Shown piece by piece: positions 41,671 to 51,235 of a DNA stretch of 64,000 nucleotides. Below the pieces are notes generated by a model. That model saw nothing but the letters and a program-made list of their open reading frames with translations. It did no database searches and was not told the DNA's origin. This DNA comes from Aliiroseovarius subalbicans (GTDB lineage Bacteria > Pseudomonadota > Alphaproteobacteria > Rhodobacterales > Rhodobacteraceae): assembly GCF_022678625.1 (NCBI RefSeq), contig NZ_JALBYQ010000001.1, positions 1,387,895-1,451,894 of the forward strand, in the 5' to 3' direction. Each line of letters opens with the position of its first letter. Within the stretch, counting starts at the first letter, position 1. The translations under genes and the position numbers were made by a program.

Positions 41671-43092
41671 TTACCCGGCCACGACCGGATCAATCGGCCC
41701 CAACGGACCGCCCATTGCCACCTCAAACGCCCGCGCGGCAGCAAGCAGTTTCGCCTCGCCGCGCGGCGGGCCGATCAGTTGCAGCCCCACCGGTATGCCG
41801 TCATCTGACAGGCCCACGGGAACCGACATCGCCGGCATTCCCGTTACCGTCGCCAGGAAGGCAAAGCGCAACCAATCCATGTAGCCGGTCAAGGTCTGGC
41901 CACCAACCTGACGCACCCATTCTTCGCTCTGCGCATGGGGCATGTTGCCGACCACCGGCAGGGCCAGCACATCATGAACGTCCAGGAATGCCTTGAGATT
42001 GTTGTAAATCATCGTCCGGTTCAGGTTCGCCAAGGCGATGTCATCCATCGTCAACGCCCGCCCGAACGCAAGGTTCTCGCGCAAGGTCTGCTTGAAGTGG
42101 CCGGTCAGCGCGGCGGGCGCATCCCGGAACTCGGTCGCCCACATCATGCCGCGCAGGGTATGATAAGTCCGCTCAAGATCCGGCAGATCAGGGCAGGCCT
42201 CCTCGACCGTTGCGCCGCCGGCCTGCACCGCCGCCATCGCGCGGCGCAGATATCGGTCCATGTCCGCATCCACCGGGGCAAAGCCGCCCAGATCGGGGGC
42301 AAAGCCGATGCGCAGCCGCCCATCGGCCCGCGCCACCGCCTGCTGGAACGGCTGATCCGGCGCTGGAAAGGAAATCGGTGAGCGCGGCTCATATCCCGCC
42401 ATCGCATCCAGAAACAGCGCGCAGTCAGCCACCGACCGCGCCATCGGCCCCTGTGCACCTTCGATGAAATACCCGGCCGCCGAGCCATAGGCCACGCGCC
42501 CCGGCGACGGGCGCAGCCCGACAATGCCGTTATAGGCCGCGGGGGTTCTCAGCGACCCGCCGTGGTCCGAGCCATGGCTCAGCCAAAACTCCCCCGTGGC
42601 CAAAGAAACCGCCGCCCCGCCGGACGAGCCGCCAGCATTCAATCGGCTATTCCAGGCGTTGAAGGTCGGGCCGAACACTTCGTTGAACGTGTTGCCGCCC
42701 GCGCCAAATTCCGGCGTGTTGGTCTTGCCCAGGACAACGGCCCCGCGCGCCTCCAACCGTTCAACCAACATGTTGGACGCCTTCGGCACATTGTCGGCCA
42801 ACCCCTTGGTGCCCGACGTCGATCGCACACCTGCCACGGCCGTCAAATCCTTGATACCGATTGGCAATCCGGCCAACCAGCCAGGGTGATCCACCTCGGA
42901 CGGATCCAATACCGAAGCCCGCGCGCGGTCCTCGCAGATTACCGGGGTGGCGTTGACCACCGGCTCAACCTGCGTCATCCGTGTCAGGCTCGCGTCGATC
43001 AATTCGGTCGTGCTGACGTCGCCTTTGCGAAGCAGGTCCACGACCTCGACCGCAGATTTCGCACAAAGCTCTGGTCCTGTGAATTCCGGCAT
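41671..43092 (-). CDS. Amidase (amidase-signature family)
   Basis: 473 residues. The Ser-cisSer-Lys triad is visible: K81 in PIGIKDL, the serines of GGSSGG (154-159) and S180 in GSDHGGS. No signal peptide. It hydrolyses an amide in the cytosol. The neighbour malonyl-CoA synthase suggests malonamate or a related amide as substrate, as for malonamidase E2 of this family; that is inference. Also possible: a general aryl or aliphatic amidase. Confidence 0.88.
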   Translation of the reverse strand: MPEFTGPELCAKSAVEVVDLLRKGDVSTTELIDASLTRMTQVEPVVNATPVICEDRARASVLDPSEVDHPGWLAGLPIGIKDLTAVAGVRSTSGTKGLADNVPKASNMLVERLEARGAVVLGKTNTPEFGAGGNTFNEVFGPTFNAWNSRLNAGGSSGGAAVSLATGEFWLSHGSDHGGSLRTPAAYNGIVGLRPSPGRVAYGSAAGYFIEGAQGPMARSVADCALFLDAMAGYEPRSPISFPAPDQPFQQAVARADGRLRIGFAPDLGGFAPVDADMDRYLRRAMAAVQAGGATVEEACPDLPDLERTYHTLRGMMWATEFRDAPAALTGHFKQTLRENLAFGRALTMDDIALANLNRTMIYNNLKAFLDVHDVLALPVVGNMPHAQSEEWVRQVGGQTLTGYMDWLRFAFLATVTGMPAMSVPVGLSDDGIPVGLQLIGPPRGEAKLLAAARAFEVAMGGPLGPIDPVVAG

Positions 43093-43160
43093 ATGTCCCC
43101 CTGTTCTACGCGCAGTTTATCAAGACCGCGACGACAGGCAACGGGTGACCGACCACCTCC

Positions 43161-43811
43161 TCAGACCGGTTCGACCAATTCAGGGCCCGACGCCCGGTTC
43201 GAATTCACTTTAGGGTCCACCCTGTGAAATCGCAGCACATCTTCGCCCGCCGGACGCATGAGCGGCGCGGCACCGTGCCCCCCTTCGCCCAGCCACTTGG
43301 CCCAGTCCGCCTGCTCAAGAACGACAGGCATGCGGTGGTGAATTTCCGCTATGGCCTGGTTCGCGGCGCAGGTGACGATGGCACAGGTGGGCAGCTTGTC
43401 CTCTCCCCAGTCCTGCCAGATCCCAGCCATGACCAGCGGCGCCTTATCGGCGCGCTGGATATACCACGGCAGGCGTTCGCCCCCGCTCCCCTTCGACCAT
43501 TCGTAAAACCCCGTGGTCGGGATCAGGCAACGCCGTTCACGACAGGCGGCGCGAAACGCGGGCTTTTCGGCGATGGTTTCCGCGCGCGCATTGATCAGAA
43601 GCGGGCCGTCCGTTGGCGTCTTGTACCAGAACGGCAAGAACCCCCAACGCATCGCGCTGAGCCGCCGGTTTTCGCCGGTCCAGACCACATGCACATTGTT
43701 GGTCGGACATATGTTGAAGTTCGGCACAATCGGCAGGTCATTGGCCGGGATCGCCCCGAACAGCGCCGCCATCGCGTCCGTGGGCAAGGTCAGGGCAAAC
43801 CGCCCGCACAT
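43161..43811 (-). CDS. yedK: SOS response-associated peptidase / abasic-site DNA crosslinker (YedK/HMCES)
   Basis: 216 residues. The catalytic C2 follows the initiator methionine (MCGRFAL), with LINARAET, TTGFYEWSK and the histidine in IHHRMPVVL. YedK/HMCES crosslinks to abasic sites in single-stranded DNA through C2 and protects them. It shares one base with the DUF1992 gene upstream. Confidence 0.93.
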   Translation of the reverse strand: MCGRFALTLPTDAMAALFGAIPANDLPIVPNFNICPTNNVHVVWTGENRRLSAMRWGFLPFWYKTPTDGPLLINARAETIAEKPAFRAACRERRCLIPTTGFYEWSKGSGGERLPWYIQRADKAPLVMAGIWQDWGEDKLPTCAIVTCAANQAIAEIHHRMPVVLEQADWAKWLGEGGHGAAPLMRPAGEDVLRFHRVDPKVNSNRASGPELVEPV

Positions 43812-44119
43812 CAGCGATACGCTTTGCGCGCCAGGTCGATCTTCGCATCCATCATCGACATTTCTTTCATGATCTCCTGCCGCCTTGTGCGGTCCCCCGT
43901 CTCACGCAATTCCTCGCGCAGCCGGGTCAGTTCGCGCGACAGGGTGACAAATTCCGGCACCGCACCGTTTTCCTTCATCAACCGGTTGATCAGCGCGTTT
44001 TCCGGGTCATCCACCTTTGGTAGCGGTTTGCCCGCCCCTGGCAGATCGTCGAACTCCCCTGCTGCCTCGGCGGCACGGATCTTGGAGTTGATCAGGTCGA
44101 TCAAAGGGTGGTCTGGCAT
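43811..44119 (-). CDS. DUF1992 (DnaJ-homologue C28-like) protein
   Basis: 102 residues with the family start PLIDLINSKIRAAEAAGEFDDLPGAGKPL and a helical remainder. DUF1992 occurs alone in bacteria and at the C-terminus of a DnaJ homologue in animals; its role is unknown. It begins the short run DUF1992-yedK and is separated from the nucleotidase gene by a terminator. Confidence 0.88.
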   Translation of the reverse strand: MPDHPLIDLINSKIRAAEAAGEFDDLPGAGKPLPKVDDPENALINRLMKENGAVPEFVTLSRELTRLREELRETGDRTRRQEIMKEMSMMDAKIDLARKAYR

Positions 44120-44134
44120 GGCGGTTTTCCCAAC

Positions 44135-44167
44135 AAAAAGCCCCCCGACACTTTCGCGCCGGGGGGC
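44135..44167 (-). terminator. Intrinsic terminator of the 5'-nucleotidase gene
   Basis: On the minus strand, GCCCCCCG and CGGGGGGC form an 8-bp stem with a 12-base loop, followed by five T. It lies 21 bases after the nucleotidase stop. Confidence 0.85.
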
Positions 44168-44188
44168 CTGTTCGTCAATGCAAGCCGA

Positions 44189-45748
44189 TCACTTGGCAGT
44201 GATGCGCCCGTCCAGCATCGGTGTCACCGGACCCATCGCCGCCATGTATTCGGCGGTTACATCAGCCAGGTCGGGGCCGAAGTCATAGACGTTCTCGGCC
44301 GACTTGAACATCTTGTAGCCGTCGCCGCCGTTGCGCACGTAGTTGTTGGAGACAACACCGTAGGTCTTGGCCGGGTCGATCGGCGCACCGCCAACCATCA
44401 CGTCGCTGATCCGGCTGCCCGGCTCCTGGCTCACGTCGAAGGTATAGGTCATGCCAGCCACCTGCGGGAAGCGGCCTGCGCCTTCTTCATGCTGGCTGAC
44501 ACCGTTCTCCAGCGCCTCGACAACCACCGCGCCGGTAACAAAGAAGGTCGACAGCGTGTTCTGGAACGGCAGCACCGTCAGGACCTCGCCCATCGTGACC
44601 TCACCTGCGTCGATCGAGGCACGAATGCCGCCACCGTTTTGAATGGCGATCTCGATGCCTTGATCCTTGACCCGGGCCAGCATCGCGTCGGCAATGATGT
44701 TGCCCATGGCGCATTCCTGCGCCCGGCACGACCCACGCTCGCCATCAATGGCTTCGGCGGTTTCGGCAACCACGCGGCTGCGGATTTCTTCCAGCGGCAT
44801 AGCGGCTTCGGCAACGCGGGCCACGGTGGCTTCGTCTTGGGCCACGGCCGCGTCCATGATGATCGGCTCACCCACCGCTTCGGTGATTGCGCCCGCGTCA
44901 TCGAACGTCACGTTCAGCTCACCCAGGAACTTGCCATAGGCATAGGCGGACACGATCGCCGTGCCCCCGACCATGGTCGGATACGGCCCTTCGGCACGCT
45001 CGTTGGTGTTGGACAGAAGCGTGTTGGTGTGGCCACCGACGATCACGTCAACACCGGTGGTGCCTTCGGCCACGCGAATGTCGGTGTTGTAGCCCGAGTG
45101 CGACAAAACGATGATCTTGTTCACACCATCGGCGGTCAGCTTGTCGACCTCGGCCTGCACCGCGCCCACCGGGTCGGTGAAGATGACGTTGTCGCCGGGG
45201 CTGGCCAGTTCATCGGTGTCCTGGGGCGTCAGGCCGATCAGGCCCAGCTTTTCGCCACCACGTTCGATGATTGCCGATTTGGCCAGCTTGCCCGCCAGCA
45301 GCGGCTCACCGGACACATCCGCGTTCGACATCAGAACCGGGAAGTTGACCGCATCCATGAAGCCACGCAGCACTTCGGGGCCGTCATCGAACTCGTGGTT
45401 GCCCACGGTCATCGCGTCATAGCCCATCTTGTTCATCATCTCGGCCGCCAGCGCGCCCTTGTAATATGTATAGAACAGCGTGCCCTGGAACTGGTCGCCG
45501 CCATCCACCAGGATCGAGTTGTTGGTGCGCGTGCGCGCCTCGGCAATCGCCGTCACCATACGTGCCGAACCACCAAAGCATTTGCCTTCGGCGTTGTCCT
45601 CGGCCGAACAGCCGCTGTCATACTTGCTGATCGGCTCGAACCGGGCGTGGAAATCGTTGGTGTGAAGGATGGTCAGCGAATAGTCCGCTGCGGCCATCCC
45701 GGACGTCACGGCAAGGGCTGCAACGGACGTGAGAATACGATTGATCAT
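44189..45748 (-). CDS. Periplasmic 5'-nucleotidase / 2',3'-cyclic phosphodiesterase family protein
   Basis: 519 residues with a signal peptide (hydrophobic ILTSVAALAVTSGMAA, cleavage near AAA-D). The metallophosphatase domain has LTILHTNDFHARFEP, VDGGDQFQG, TVGNHEFDDG and SHSGYN. The C-terminal substrate domain shows NGGGIRASIDAGEVT and VSNNYVRNGGDGYKMF. A UshA-type enzyme that recovers phosphate and nucleosides outside the inner membrane. Monocistronic, with its own terminator. Confidence 0.93.
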   Translation of the reverse strand: MINRILTSVAALAVTSGMAAADYSLTILHTNDFHARFEPISKYDSGCSAEDNAEGKCFGGSARMVTAIAEARTRTNNSILVDGGDQFQGTLFYTYYKGALAAEMMNKMGYDAMTVGNHEFDDGPEVLRGFMDAVNFPVLMSNADVSGEPLLAGKLAKSAIIERGGEKLGLIGLTPQDTDELASPGDNVIFTDPVGAVQAEVDKLTADGVNKIIVLSHSGYNTDIRVAEGTTGVDVIVGGHTNTLLSNTNERAEGPYPTMVGGTAIVSAYAYGKFLGELNVTFDDAGAITEAVGEPIIMDAAVAQDEATVARVAEAAMPLEEIRSRVVAETAEAIDGERGSCRAQECAMGNIIADAMLARVKDQGIEIAIQNGGGIRASIDAGEVTMGEVLTVLPFQNTLSTFFVTGAVVVEALENGVSQHEEGAGRFPQVAGMTYTFDVSQEPGSRISDVMVGGAPIDPAKTYGVVSNNYVRNGGDGYKMFKSAENVYDFGPDLADVTAEYMAAMGPVTPMLDGRITAK

Positions 45749-45899
45749 GGGATCCCCCTGGAATTGATTATCTGGCCAGACTGGCGCGAGTCGGCTGCTG
45801 AGTCAAAGACCCCCGTTCGCGCTGCCGTTAGGTCAGCGGCTCTTGGCCAAGGCGCAGGCCGCGCTTGACGTGGGCGCGCGGGCGCGGCATTCCCCTGCC

Positions 45900-46238
45900 A
45901 TGCTGATTTACAAGATATTCCGCGCGCCCGAATGGGCCGAGCTTCAAACCGCCGGGGAAACCCTGGGGGCGCCTGTCGACCGGGCCGACGGATACGTGCA
46001 CATTTCGACCGCCACGCAGGTGGCCGAAACCGCCGCGAAACACTTCGCGGATGAGGCCGATCTGGTACTCCTGGCGCTGGATTCCATTGCTCTGGAACAG
46101 GATCTGAAGTGGGAAGTTTCCCGCGGAGGTGCAAAATTCCCCCACCTTTACAGGGCGTTGCGGATGGACGACGTGCTGTGGCACCGCCCGCTGCCGCTGG
46201 GCAACGACGGCCATGAATTCCCCAAGGACATGTCATGA
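45900..46238 (+). CDS. DUF952 family protein
   Basis: 112 residues from ATG 45900 ([12 protein letters not shown]). Family pattern: [23 protein letters not shown] and [16 protein letters not shown]. Function unknown. The stop overlaps the pyrD start (ATGA). Confidence 0.88.
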   Translation: MLIYKIFRAPEWAELQTAGETLGAPVDRADGYVHISTATQVAETAAKHFADEADLVLLALDSIALEQDLKWEVSRGGAKFPHLYRALRMDDVLWHRPLPLGNDGHEFPKDMS

Positions 46239-47299
46239 ACCTGATCGAGAAGATCGCCCTGAAGGCGCTGCACCAGGTCGACCCGGAACGGTCGCACACG
46301 CTGGCAATGACCGCGATGAAGATGGGGGTCGTGCCGCTGTCGGGCATGGTTTCCACGCCGCGGATCGAAACCACCTTCTGTGGTCTGAAAATGACCAATC
46401 CGATTGGGCTGGCGGCCGGGTATGACAAAAACGCGCAGGTGGTCGATGCACTGACCCAGGCGGGCTTCGGTTTTGTCGAGGTCGGCGCGGTCACACCCCG
46501 TCCGCAGCCCGGCAACCCGAAACCGCGCCTGTTTCGCCTAACCGAAGATCAGGCGGTGATCAACCGCTATGGGTTCAACAACGAAGGCATGGAGGCCGCC
46601 GCGGCCCGTCTGACCCGCCGTTCACGCCAGCGACCGGTGCCGGTGGGTCTGAACCTCGGGGCAAACAAGGACAGCGACGACCGCGCACAGGATTTCGCCC
46701 GCGTGCTGGAGTGCTGCGGTCCCTTTGTGGATTTCGCCACCGTGAACGTGTCGTCACCGAACACCGAAAAGCTGCGTGACCTGCAAGGGGCCGAAGCGCT
46801 GTCGGCGCTTTTGAACGGCGTCATCGCGGTGCGTGACGGGATGGACAAATACACGCCGATCTTCCTGAAAATCGCGCCCGATCTCAGCGATGATGAGCTG
46901 GCCGAAATCGCCCAGGTCGCCCGCGCGGCCAAGCTGGACGCGATCATCGCCACGAACACCACGTTGGACCGCGAAGGTTTGAAAAGTGCTGATAAGGGCG
47001 AAACTGGCGGGCTTTCCGGCGCTCCTTTGTTCGAAAAGTCCACGCGCGTGTTGGCACGGCTCAGCCAGTTAACCGATGGCCAAATGCCCCTGGTGGGCGT
47101 CGGCGGCATCGGGTCGGCCGAGGATGCCTATCAGAAAATCCGCGCAGGCGCCCATGTGGTGCAGCTCTACTCCGCGCTCGCCTACAAGGGGTTGAGCCTG
47201 GTCGAAGAGATCGCGCTGGGGCTCGACAAATTGTTGGAGCGCGACGGCTTTGACCATGTCGCCGACGCCGTCGGCAGCGGACGAGAGGAGTGGCTATGA
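46235..47299 (+). CDS. pyrD: Dihydroorotate dehydrogenase (quinone), class 2
   Basis: 354 residues. The membrane-associated N-terminal helices ([23 protein letters not shown]) mark class 2. FMN-barrel motifs: [35 protein letters not shown] with the catalytic serine, and [19 protein letters not shown]. It feeds electrons to quinone during pyrimidine synthesis. Overlaps its neighbours by four bases each side. Confidence 0.96.
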   Translation: MNLIEKIALKALHQVDPERSHTLAMTAMKMGVVPLSGMVSTPRIETTFCGLKMTNPIGLAAGYDKNAQVVDALTQAGFGFVEVGAVTPRPQPGNPKPRLFRLTEDQAVINRYGFNNEGMEAAAARLTRRSRQRPVPVGLNLGANKDSDDRAQDFARVLECCGPFVDFATVNVSSPNTEKLRDLQGAEALSALLNGVIAVRDGMDKYTPIFLKIAPDLSDDELAEIAQVARAAKLDAIIATNTTLDREGLKSADKGETGGLSGAPLFEKSTRVLARLSQLTDGQMPLVGVGGIGSAEDAYQKIRAGAHVVQLYSALAYKGLSLVEEIALGLDKLLERDGFDHVADAVGSGREEWL

Positions 47300-47637
47300 C
47301 CACGATCTGGCACAACCCGCGCTGCTCAAAATCGCGTGCGACCCTGGCACTGTTGGAGGAAAACGGCGTCACGCCTGAGGTGCGCCGGTATCTTGACGAT
47401 GCCCCCTCCGAGGCCGAGATCCGCGCCGTTCTGGACGCTCTGAACGCAGCCCCAATCGAGCTCATGCGCCGGGGCGAACAGGCATTCAAGACGCTGGGCT
47501 TGAGCAAGGACAGTGATGACGCCACCCTGATCGCCGCGATGGGGACGCATCCGATTCTGATCGAACGCCCGATCGTGATCCACAAGGGCCGCGCCCGAAT
47601 CGGTCGCCCGCCGGAAAGCGTGTTGGAGATCCTTTAA
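47296..47637 (+). CDS. ArsC/YfgD-like glutaredoxin-type arsenate reductase family protein
   Basis: 113 residues from ATG 47296, overlapping the pyrD stop, with GAGGAG just upstream; a GTG six bases earlier is possible. C10 in [12 protein letters not shown] is the active cysteine of the family; [13 protein letters not shown] is conserved. No other ars genes are near, so a general reductase role is as likely as arsenate reduction. Confidence 0.88.
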   Translation: MTTIWHNPRCSKSRATLALLEENGVTPEVRRYLDDAPSEAEIRAVLDALNAAPIELMRRGEQAFKTLGLSKDSDDATLIAAMGTHPILIERPIVIHKGRARIGRPPESVLEIL

Positions 47638-48953
47638 ACCCGCGCCTCCAGCGCCGGGTAGCGCAAGGCCAAGGTCGCCCCGCGCGCCACGAAGCTGACC
47701 AGAAGTGCCGCCCATAGCCCGTGGTTTTCGAACAAGGGCAGGAAGGCCACCAGCGCCAGGCCATAGATCGCGAAAGACACCGCCATCATGTTGCGCAAGT
47801 CGCGGGTCTGTGTCGCCCCGATGAAGATGCCGTCCAGCATCCAGGGTGCCCAGCCCACCAAGGGGGCCAGGATCATCCAGATCAGATAGCCACGCGCTTC
47901 AATCCGCACGTCCGGGGCGTTGGTCATTACGTCGATGATGGCCCCGCCAAACAGCGCGAAGATCAGGGCCAGAACAATCACGATTGCCCCACCCCAGATG
48001 CTGGACAGAAAGGCGGATCGGCGCAGGGCGCGACGATCACGTGCGCCGATGGCCTGGCCCACGAGTGTTTCCGCTCCAAAGGCAAAGCCATCCATCGCGT
48101 AAGCTGTAATATGCAGAAATTGCAGCAAAATCTGGTTTGCCGCCAGGGTCGTGTCGCCGTAATTCGCCCCGTAGAACAGAAAACTGACAAACAGGGTTTG
48201 CAACATCAAGCTGCGCAACAGAATATCACTGTTTACCGCTGCCATACGCCGCAGGATCACCCGGTCAAACACCCGCGCCCAGTCGCGCCAATCCGGTTGT
48301 CGAAAGGCCGCGCGACACAGGTACAAGCCCAGCGCAAAGCCGCTCCATTCCGCAAGAAAGGTCGCAAAGGCAACGCCGCTGACGCCCCAACCCAGCCCCA
48401 TCACGAACCACAAATCCAACCCGATGTTCAGCCCGTTCATCCACAATTGCAGGATCAGAACCGCCCGCGTGCGCTCTTGCGCAATCAACCACCCGGTGAT
48501 CCCGTAAAGGCCAATGGCGGCGGGCGCGGACCAGATGCGAATGACCAGATATTCCCGCGCCAAGCCTTCAACCTCGGGCGAGGCCGGGGCGATCAGGAAC
48601 GCCCCCCAGAACAAGAACGCTTGCAGAAAAATCAGGGCAAATCCGCCCCCAAGTCCGATCAACAGGGCGCGGGTCAGCAACGCGGCCACTTCGCCGGTGT
48701 TCCCCGCGCCAAGGGCCTGGGCCGTCATCCCGGTGGTGCCCATGCGTAAAAAGCCGAACACCCAGTAGACGGCGGTCAGAATAATTGCGCCGATTCCGAC
48801 CGCGCCAATAGGGGCCGCGCTTCCCATCTGGCCGACTACGCCGGTGTCGACCGCGCCCAGAATGGGCACGGTGACATTTGCCAGAACGATCGGAATGGCG
48901 ATCTTGAGAACCCGTTTGTGGCTCAGATCAGCGGTGAGACTTTCACTCATCAC
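47634..48953 (-). CDS. MATE family efflux transporter (DinF-like)
   Basis: 439 residues with about twelve hydrophobic segments. N-terminal MATE pattern IAIPIVLANVTVPILGAVDTGVVGQMG and, in the second half, GFAFGAETLVGQAIGARDRRALRR. Exchanges cations for drugs or metabolites at the inner membrane. Converges on the ArsC-like gene with a four-base overlap and overlaps the thioesterase gene by 11. Confidence 0.9.
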   Translation of the reverse strand: MMSESLTADLSHKRVLKIAIPIVLANVTVPILGAVDTGVVGQMGSAAPIGAVGIGAIILTAVYWVFGFLRMGTTGMTAQALGAGNTGEVAALLTRALLIGLGGGFALIFLQAFLFWGAFLIAPASPEVEGLAREYLVIRIWSAPAAIGLYGITGWLIAQERTRAVLILQLWMNGLNIGLDLWFVMGLGWGVSGVAFATFLAEWSGFALGLYLCRAAFRQPDWRDWARVFDRVILRRMAAVNSDILLRSLMLQTLFVSFLFYGANYGDTTLAANQILLQFLHITAYAMDGFAFGAETLVGQAIGARDRRALRRSAFLSSIWGGAIVIVLALIFALFGGAIIDVMTNAPDVRIEARGYLIWMILAPLVGWAPWMLDGIFIGATQTRDLRNMMAVSFAIYGLALVAFLPLFENHGLWAALLVSFVARGATLALRYPALEARV

Positions 48954-49452
48954 GCATTGGCATCAGGAAATGGCCCGTGGCCTGTGCGAAAAGGCGGTCA
49001 CGATTGTCCTGCCAGGCCTCGACATGCACCGAGGCATAGCGCCGGCCCGACCGTGTGACCCGCGCGCGCGCATAGGCGTCGCGCGGCAGGCCCGAGCGCA
49101 GGTAATCGACCGTGAAACCGATGGTTTTCGGAAACAGCGCATTTTGTCCGGGGATCAGGCTTTCAGGGTCGATGCGCCCGTCTTCGATTTCGTCCCACAG
49201 GATCGACCAGCCCAGTTCGATGATCGCCGAGGTTTCCAGAAACGCCGCCGTGACGCCGCCGTGAATCGCGGGCAGCATCGGGTTGCCGATCAACTTGTCG
49301 GCGAACGGCAGCACCGCGGTCAACTCATCCCCATGTCGTTCGAATTCGATGCCGAGAAATTCGACATAAGGCACGCCATGCACCAACGAATGCAGCGCTG
49401 CATCGCGTCGCTGTTTCACCACCTGGACGGGCTCGGGGCGCTTGAAGCTCAT
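48943..49452 (-). CDS. PaaI-type hotdog thioesterase 1
   Basis: 169 residues of the hotdog fold. LPAIHGGVTAAFLETSAIIELG matches the HGG helix of PaaI-like thioesterases, and FTVDYLRSGLPRDAYARARV the strand that follows. It hydrolyses acyl-CoA. Overlaps both neighbours; together with the next gene it forms a thioesterase pair. Confidence 0.83.
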   Translation of the reverse strand: MSFKRPEPVQVVKQRRDAALHSLVHGVPYVEFLGIEFERHGDELTAVLPFADKLIGNPMLPAIHGGVTAAFLETSAIIELGWSILWDEIEDGRIDPESLIPGQNALFPKTIGFTVDYLRSGLPRDAYARARVTRSGRRYASVHVEAWQDNRDRLFAQATGHFLMPMRDE

Positions 49453-49913
49453 GACAGCGCCTCGCTGGAGCGGCGCGACGGGGAATGGTCGGCAGTAAAA
49501 GTGCCGGTGGCGGTGGCAACCGGGCGGTCGTCGTCGTCGTCCATCGCAACCGCACGCACGAAGGCGACGGATTTCGTCACGCGATAACAGGTCGCGCGCG
49601 CGCGGATCGCCTGCCCCGGCGTCGCGGGACGCATATAGTCGATGCGCAGGTCGATCGTCGCGGTGATCGCGGGGGCGTCAGGGTGGCTCATCACCGCCGC
49701 GCCGCAACAGGTGTCCATCAAGGCCGAGACCGCGCCGCCATGAATCACGCCGGTACGCGGATCGCCGATGAAACGGGTGTCATACGGCATGGAAATCAGC
49801 GCCTCGCCCTCGCCAATCTCATCCAGGCTCATCCCCAGAGCCGAACAATGCGGGATCGCCTCAGTGAACCTGCGCGCGATTTCCGCTTTCTTTTCAGGCG
49901 AAAGGCTTTTCAT
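49449..49913 (-). CDS. PaaI-type hotdog thioesterase 2
   Basis: 154 residues. GVIHGGAVSALMDTCCGAAVM is the active helix motif with acidic D67 region, and TIDLRIDYMRPATPGQAIRARA the family strand. Probably a phenylacetyl- or short acyl-CoA thioesterase. First gene of the run thioesterase 2, thioesterase 1, MATE. Confidence 0.87.
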   Translation of the reverse strand: MKSLSPEKKAEIARRFTEAIPHCSALGMSLDEIGEGEALISMPYDTRFIGDPRTGVIHGGAVSALMDTCCGAAVMSHPDAPAITATIDLRIDYMRPATPGQAIRARATCYRVTKSVAFVRAVAMDDDDDRPVATATGTFTADHSPSRRSSEALS

Positions 49914-49991
49914 CCCGTCAAATCTCCGATGCCATGGCTTCCCCGGTTTATTCGCCCTTGCATCGGCGCGGGCAAGTGTTTAATTCTGCAA

Positions 49992-50008
49992 TTGAGAATT
50001 ATTCGCAA
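49992..50008. promoter_or_regulatory. Fur/Mur-type metal-regulator box
   Basis: TTGAGAAT-T-ATTCGCAA is a 17-bp near-perfect inverted repeat (seven of eight pairs) 21 bases upstream of the transporter start. It resembles Fur-family boxes of alphaproteobacteria (TGCAAAT-type halves). Mur, Fur or Irr could bind. Confidence 0.6.
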
Positions 50009-50028
50009 TAGCAGACCGGATCATACCC

Positions 50029-51180
50029 ATGATGGCGACAGATACCCGCCCTGCCGCACGTCCCGCACCTGCGGCCCCCGAACGGTTCGGCCCTTTCCGG
50101 CTGAAGCGGCTGGGCATCGTCCTTGTGCTGGTCGCCCTCGCGGCCTGGCCGGGTCATTTGGGAGAGCTGACGCGCGGCTTGATGGTCGACGCCTATACTC
50201 AGGTGTCGGTCTTTGTCGCGACCACGCTGTTGCTGTTTTACGGCGCCGAGCGGATTTTCAATTTCGACATCGGATCGGCGCTCAAGGGCGCAAGGGGCGC
50301 ACAAGTCCCGTTGGCAGCGCTGTTGGGCGCTACACCGGGCTGCGGTGGGGCGGTCGTCGTGGTGGCGGCCTATTCCTCGGGCAACGTGGGGTTCGGCGCT
50401 GTGGTCGCCGCGCTAACCGCAACCATGGGTGATGCGGCCTTTCTGTTGATCGCGACACGGCCCGATGCGGCGTTGGTCGTCCTGCCCCTGTCGATGGTCG
50501 TCGGCATCCTGTCGGGCTGGATCGTCGACCGGGTGAATACGGTCGAGTTTCGCACCATCACCCAAGGCACCTGCGAGTTCGCCCCGCTGATCGGGCGCAC
50601 CCGCATGACCGATTATGCCTATCTTCTGGTGGCCATTCCCGGCCTGATCGTTGGCGGCGCACAATTGGCGCAGATCGAGCTGACAACCCTGATGGGCCTT
50701 CCGATTGCCCCCTTCGCCCTGGCCGGTGTGTTCCTGGGCCTGTTCATCTGGTCCACCTCGATCGTGGCCGCGATGACAAACACCCAGGACAGCCCGATGA
50801 CCCGGATGGCCGAGGAAACCAGCTTTATCTCGATCTGGGTGATCGGCGCCTATCTGGCCTATGATTACATCGCCGAGTTTGCCGGGCTGGACCTGGCCGC
50901 GCTGTTCGAAACCATCGGCCCCCTGCTGCCGCTGGTGGCGATCCTGATTGGCTTCATTCCCGGCTGTGGCCCGCAGGTTTTGGTGGCCACATTGTTCCTG
51001 AATGGGGTGATTCCATTCGCCGCCCTGGTCGGCAACGCGATTTCCAATGACGGCGACGCGCTGTTTCCTGCCATCGCACTGAACCCCAAGGCTGCGTTGG
51101 TGGCCACGGTCTATTCCGCCGTGCCGGCGTTGATTGTCGCCTATGGCTTCAATCTGTTCGCGCCCGGTTTCATGAATTGA
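50029..51180 (+). CDS. Putative manganese (metal) transporter, ArsP_2-like permease
   Basis: 383 residues with about nine to ten hydrophobic segments. Two similar PGCG motifs (GATPGCGGAVVVVAAYSSG and IGFIPGCGPQVLVATLFLNG) lie in the two halves, suggesting an internal repeat. The family is annotated in relatives as a putative manganese transporter. The metal-type box upstream supports metal control. Direction of transport is unknown; efflux is plausible. The start may be ATG 50029 or 50032. Confidence 0.72.
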   Translation: MMATDTRPAARPAPAAPERFGPFRLKRLGIVLVLVALAAWPGHLGELTRGLMVDAYTQVSVFVATTLLLFYGAERIFNFDIGSALKGARGAQVPLAALLGATPGCGGAVVVVAAYSSGNVGFGAVVAALTATMGDAAFLLIATRPDAALVVLPLSMVVGILSGWIVDRVNTVEFRTITQGTCEFAPLIGRTRMTDYAYLLVAIPGLIVGGAQLAQIELTTLMGLPIAPFALAGVFLGLFIWSTSIVAAMTNTQDSPMTRMAEETSFISIWVIGAYLAYDYIAEFAGLDLAALFETIGPLLPLVAILIGFIPGCGPQVLVATLFLNGVIPFAALVGNAISNDGDALFPAIALNPKAALVATVYSAVPALIVAYGFNLFAPGFMN

Positions 51181-51235
51181 ATCCTGCGCGCGCAGGCACT
51201 ACCCTGACGGGACGACAACCTGCAGGGATGTGAAA

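Noticed and set aside
44108-45868. 586-codon plus-strand frame opposite the 5'-nucleotidase gene
   Set aside because: Antisense shadow; the minus-strand protein has a signal peptide and full metal-site motifs.
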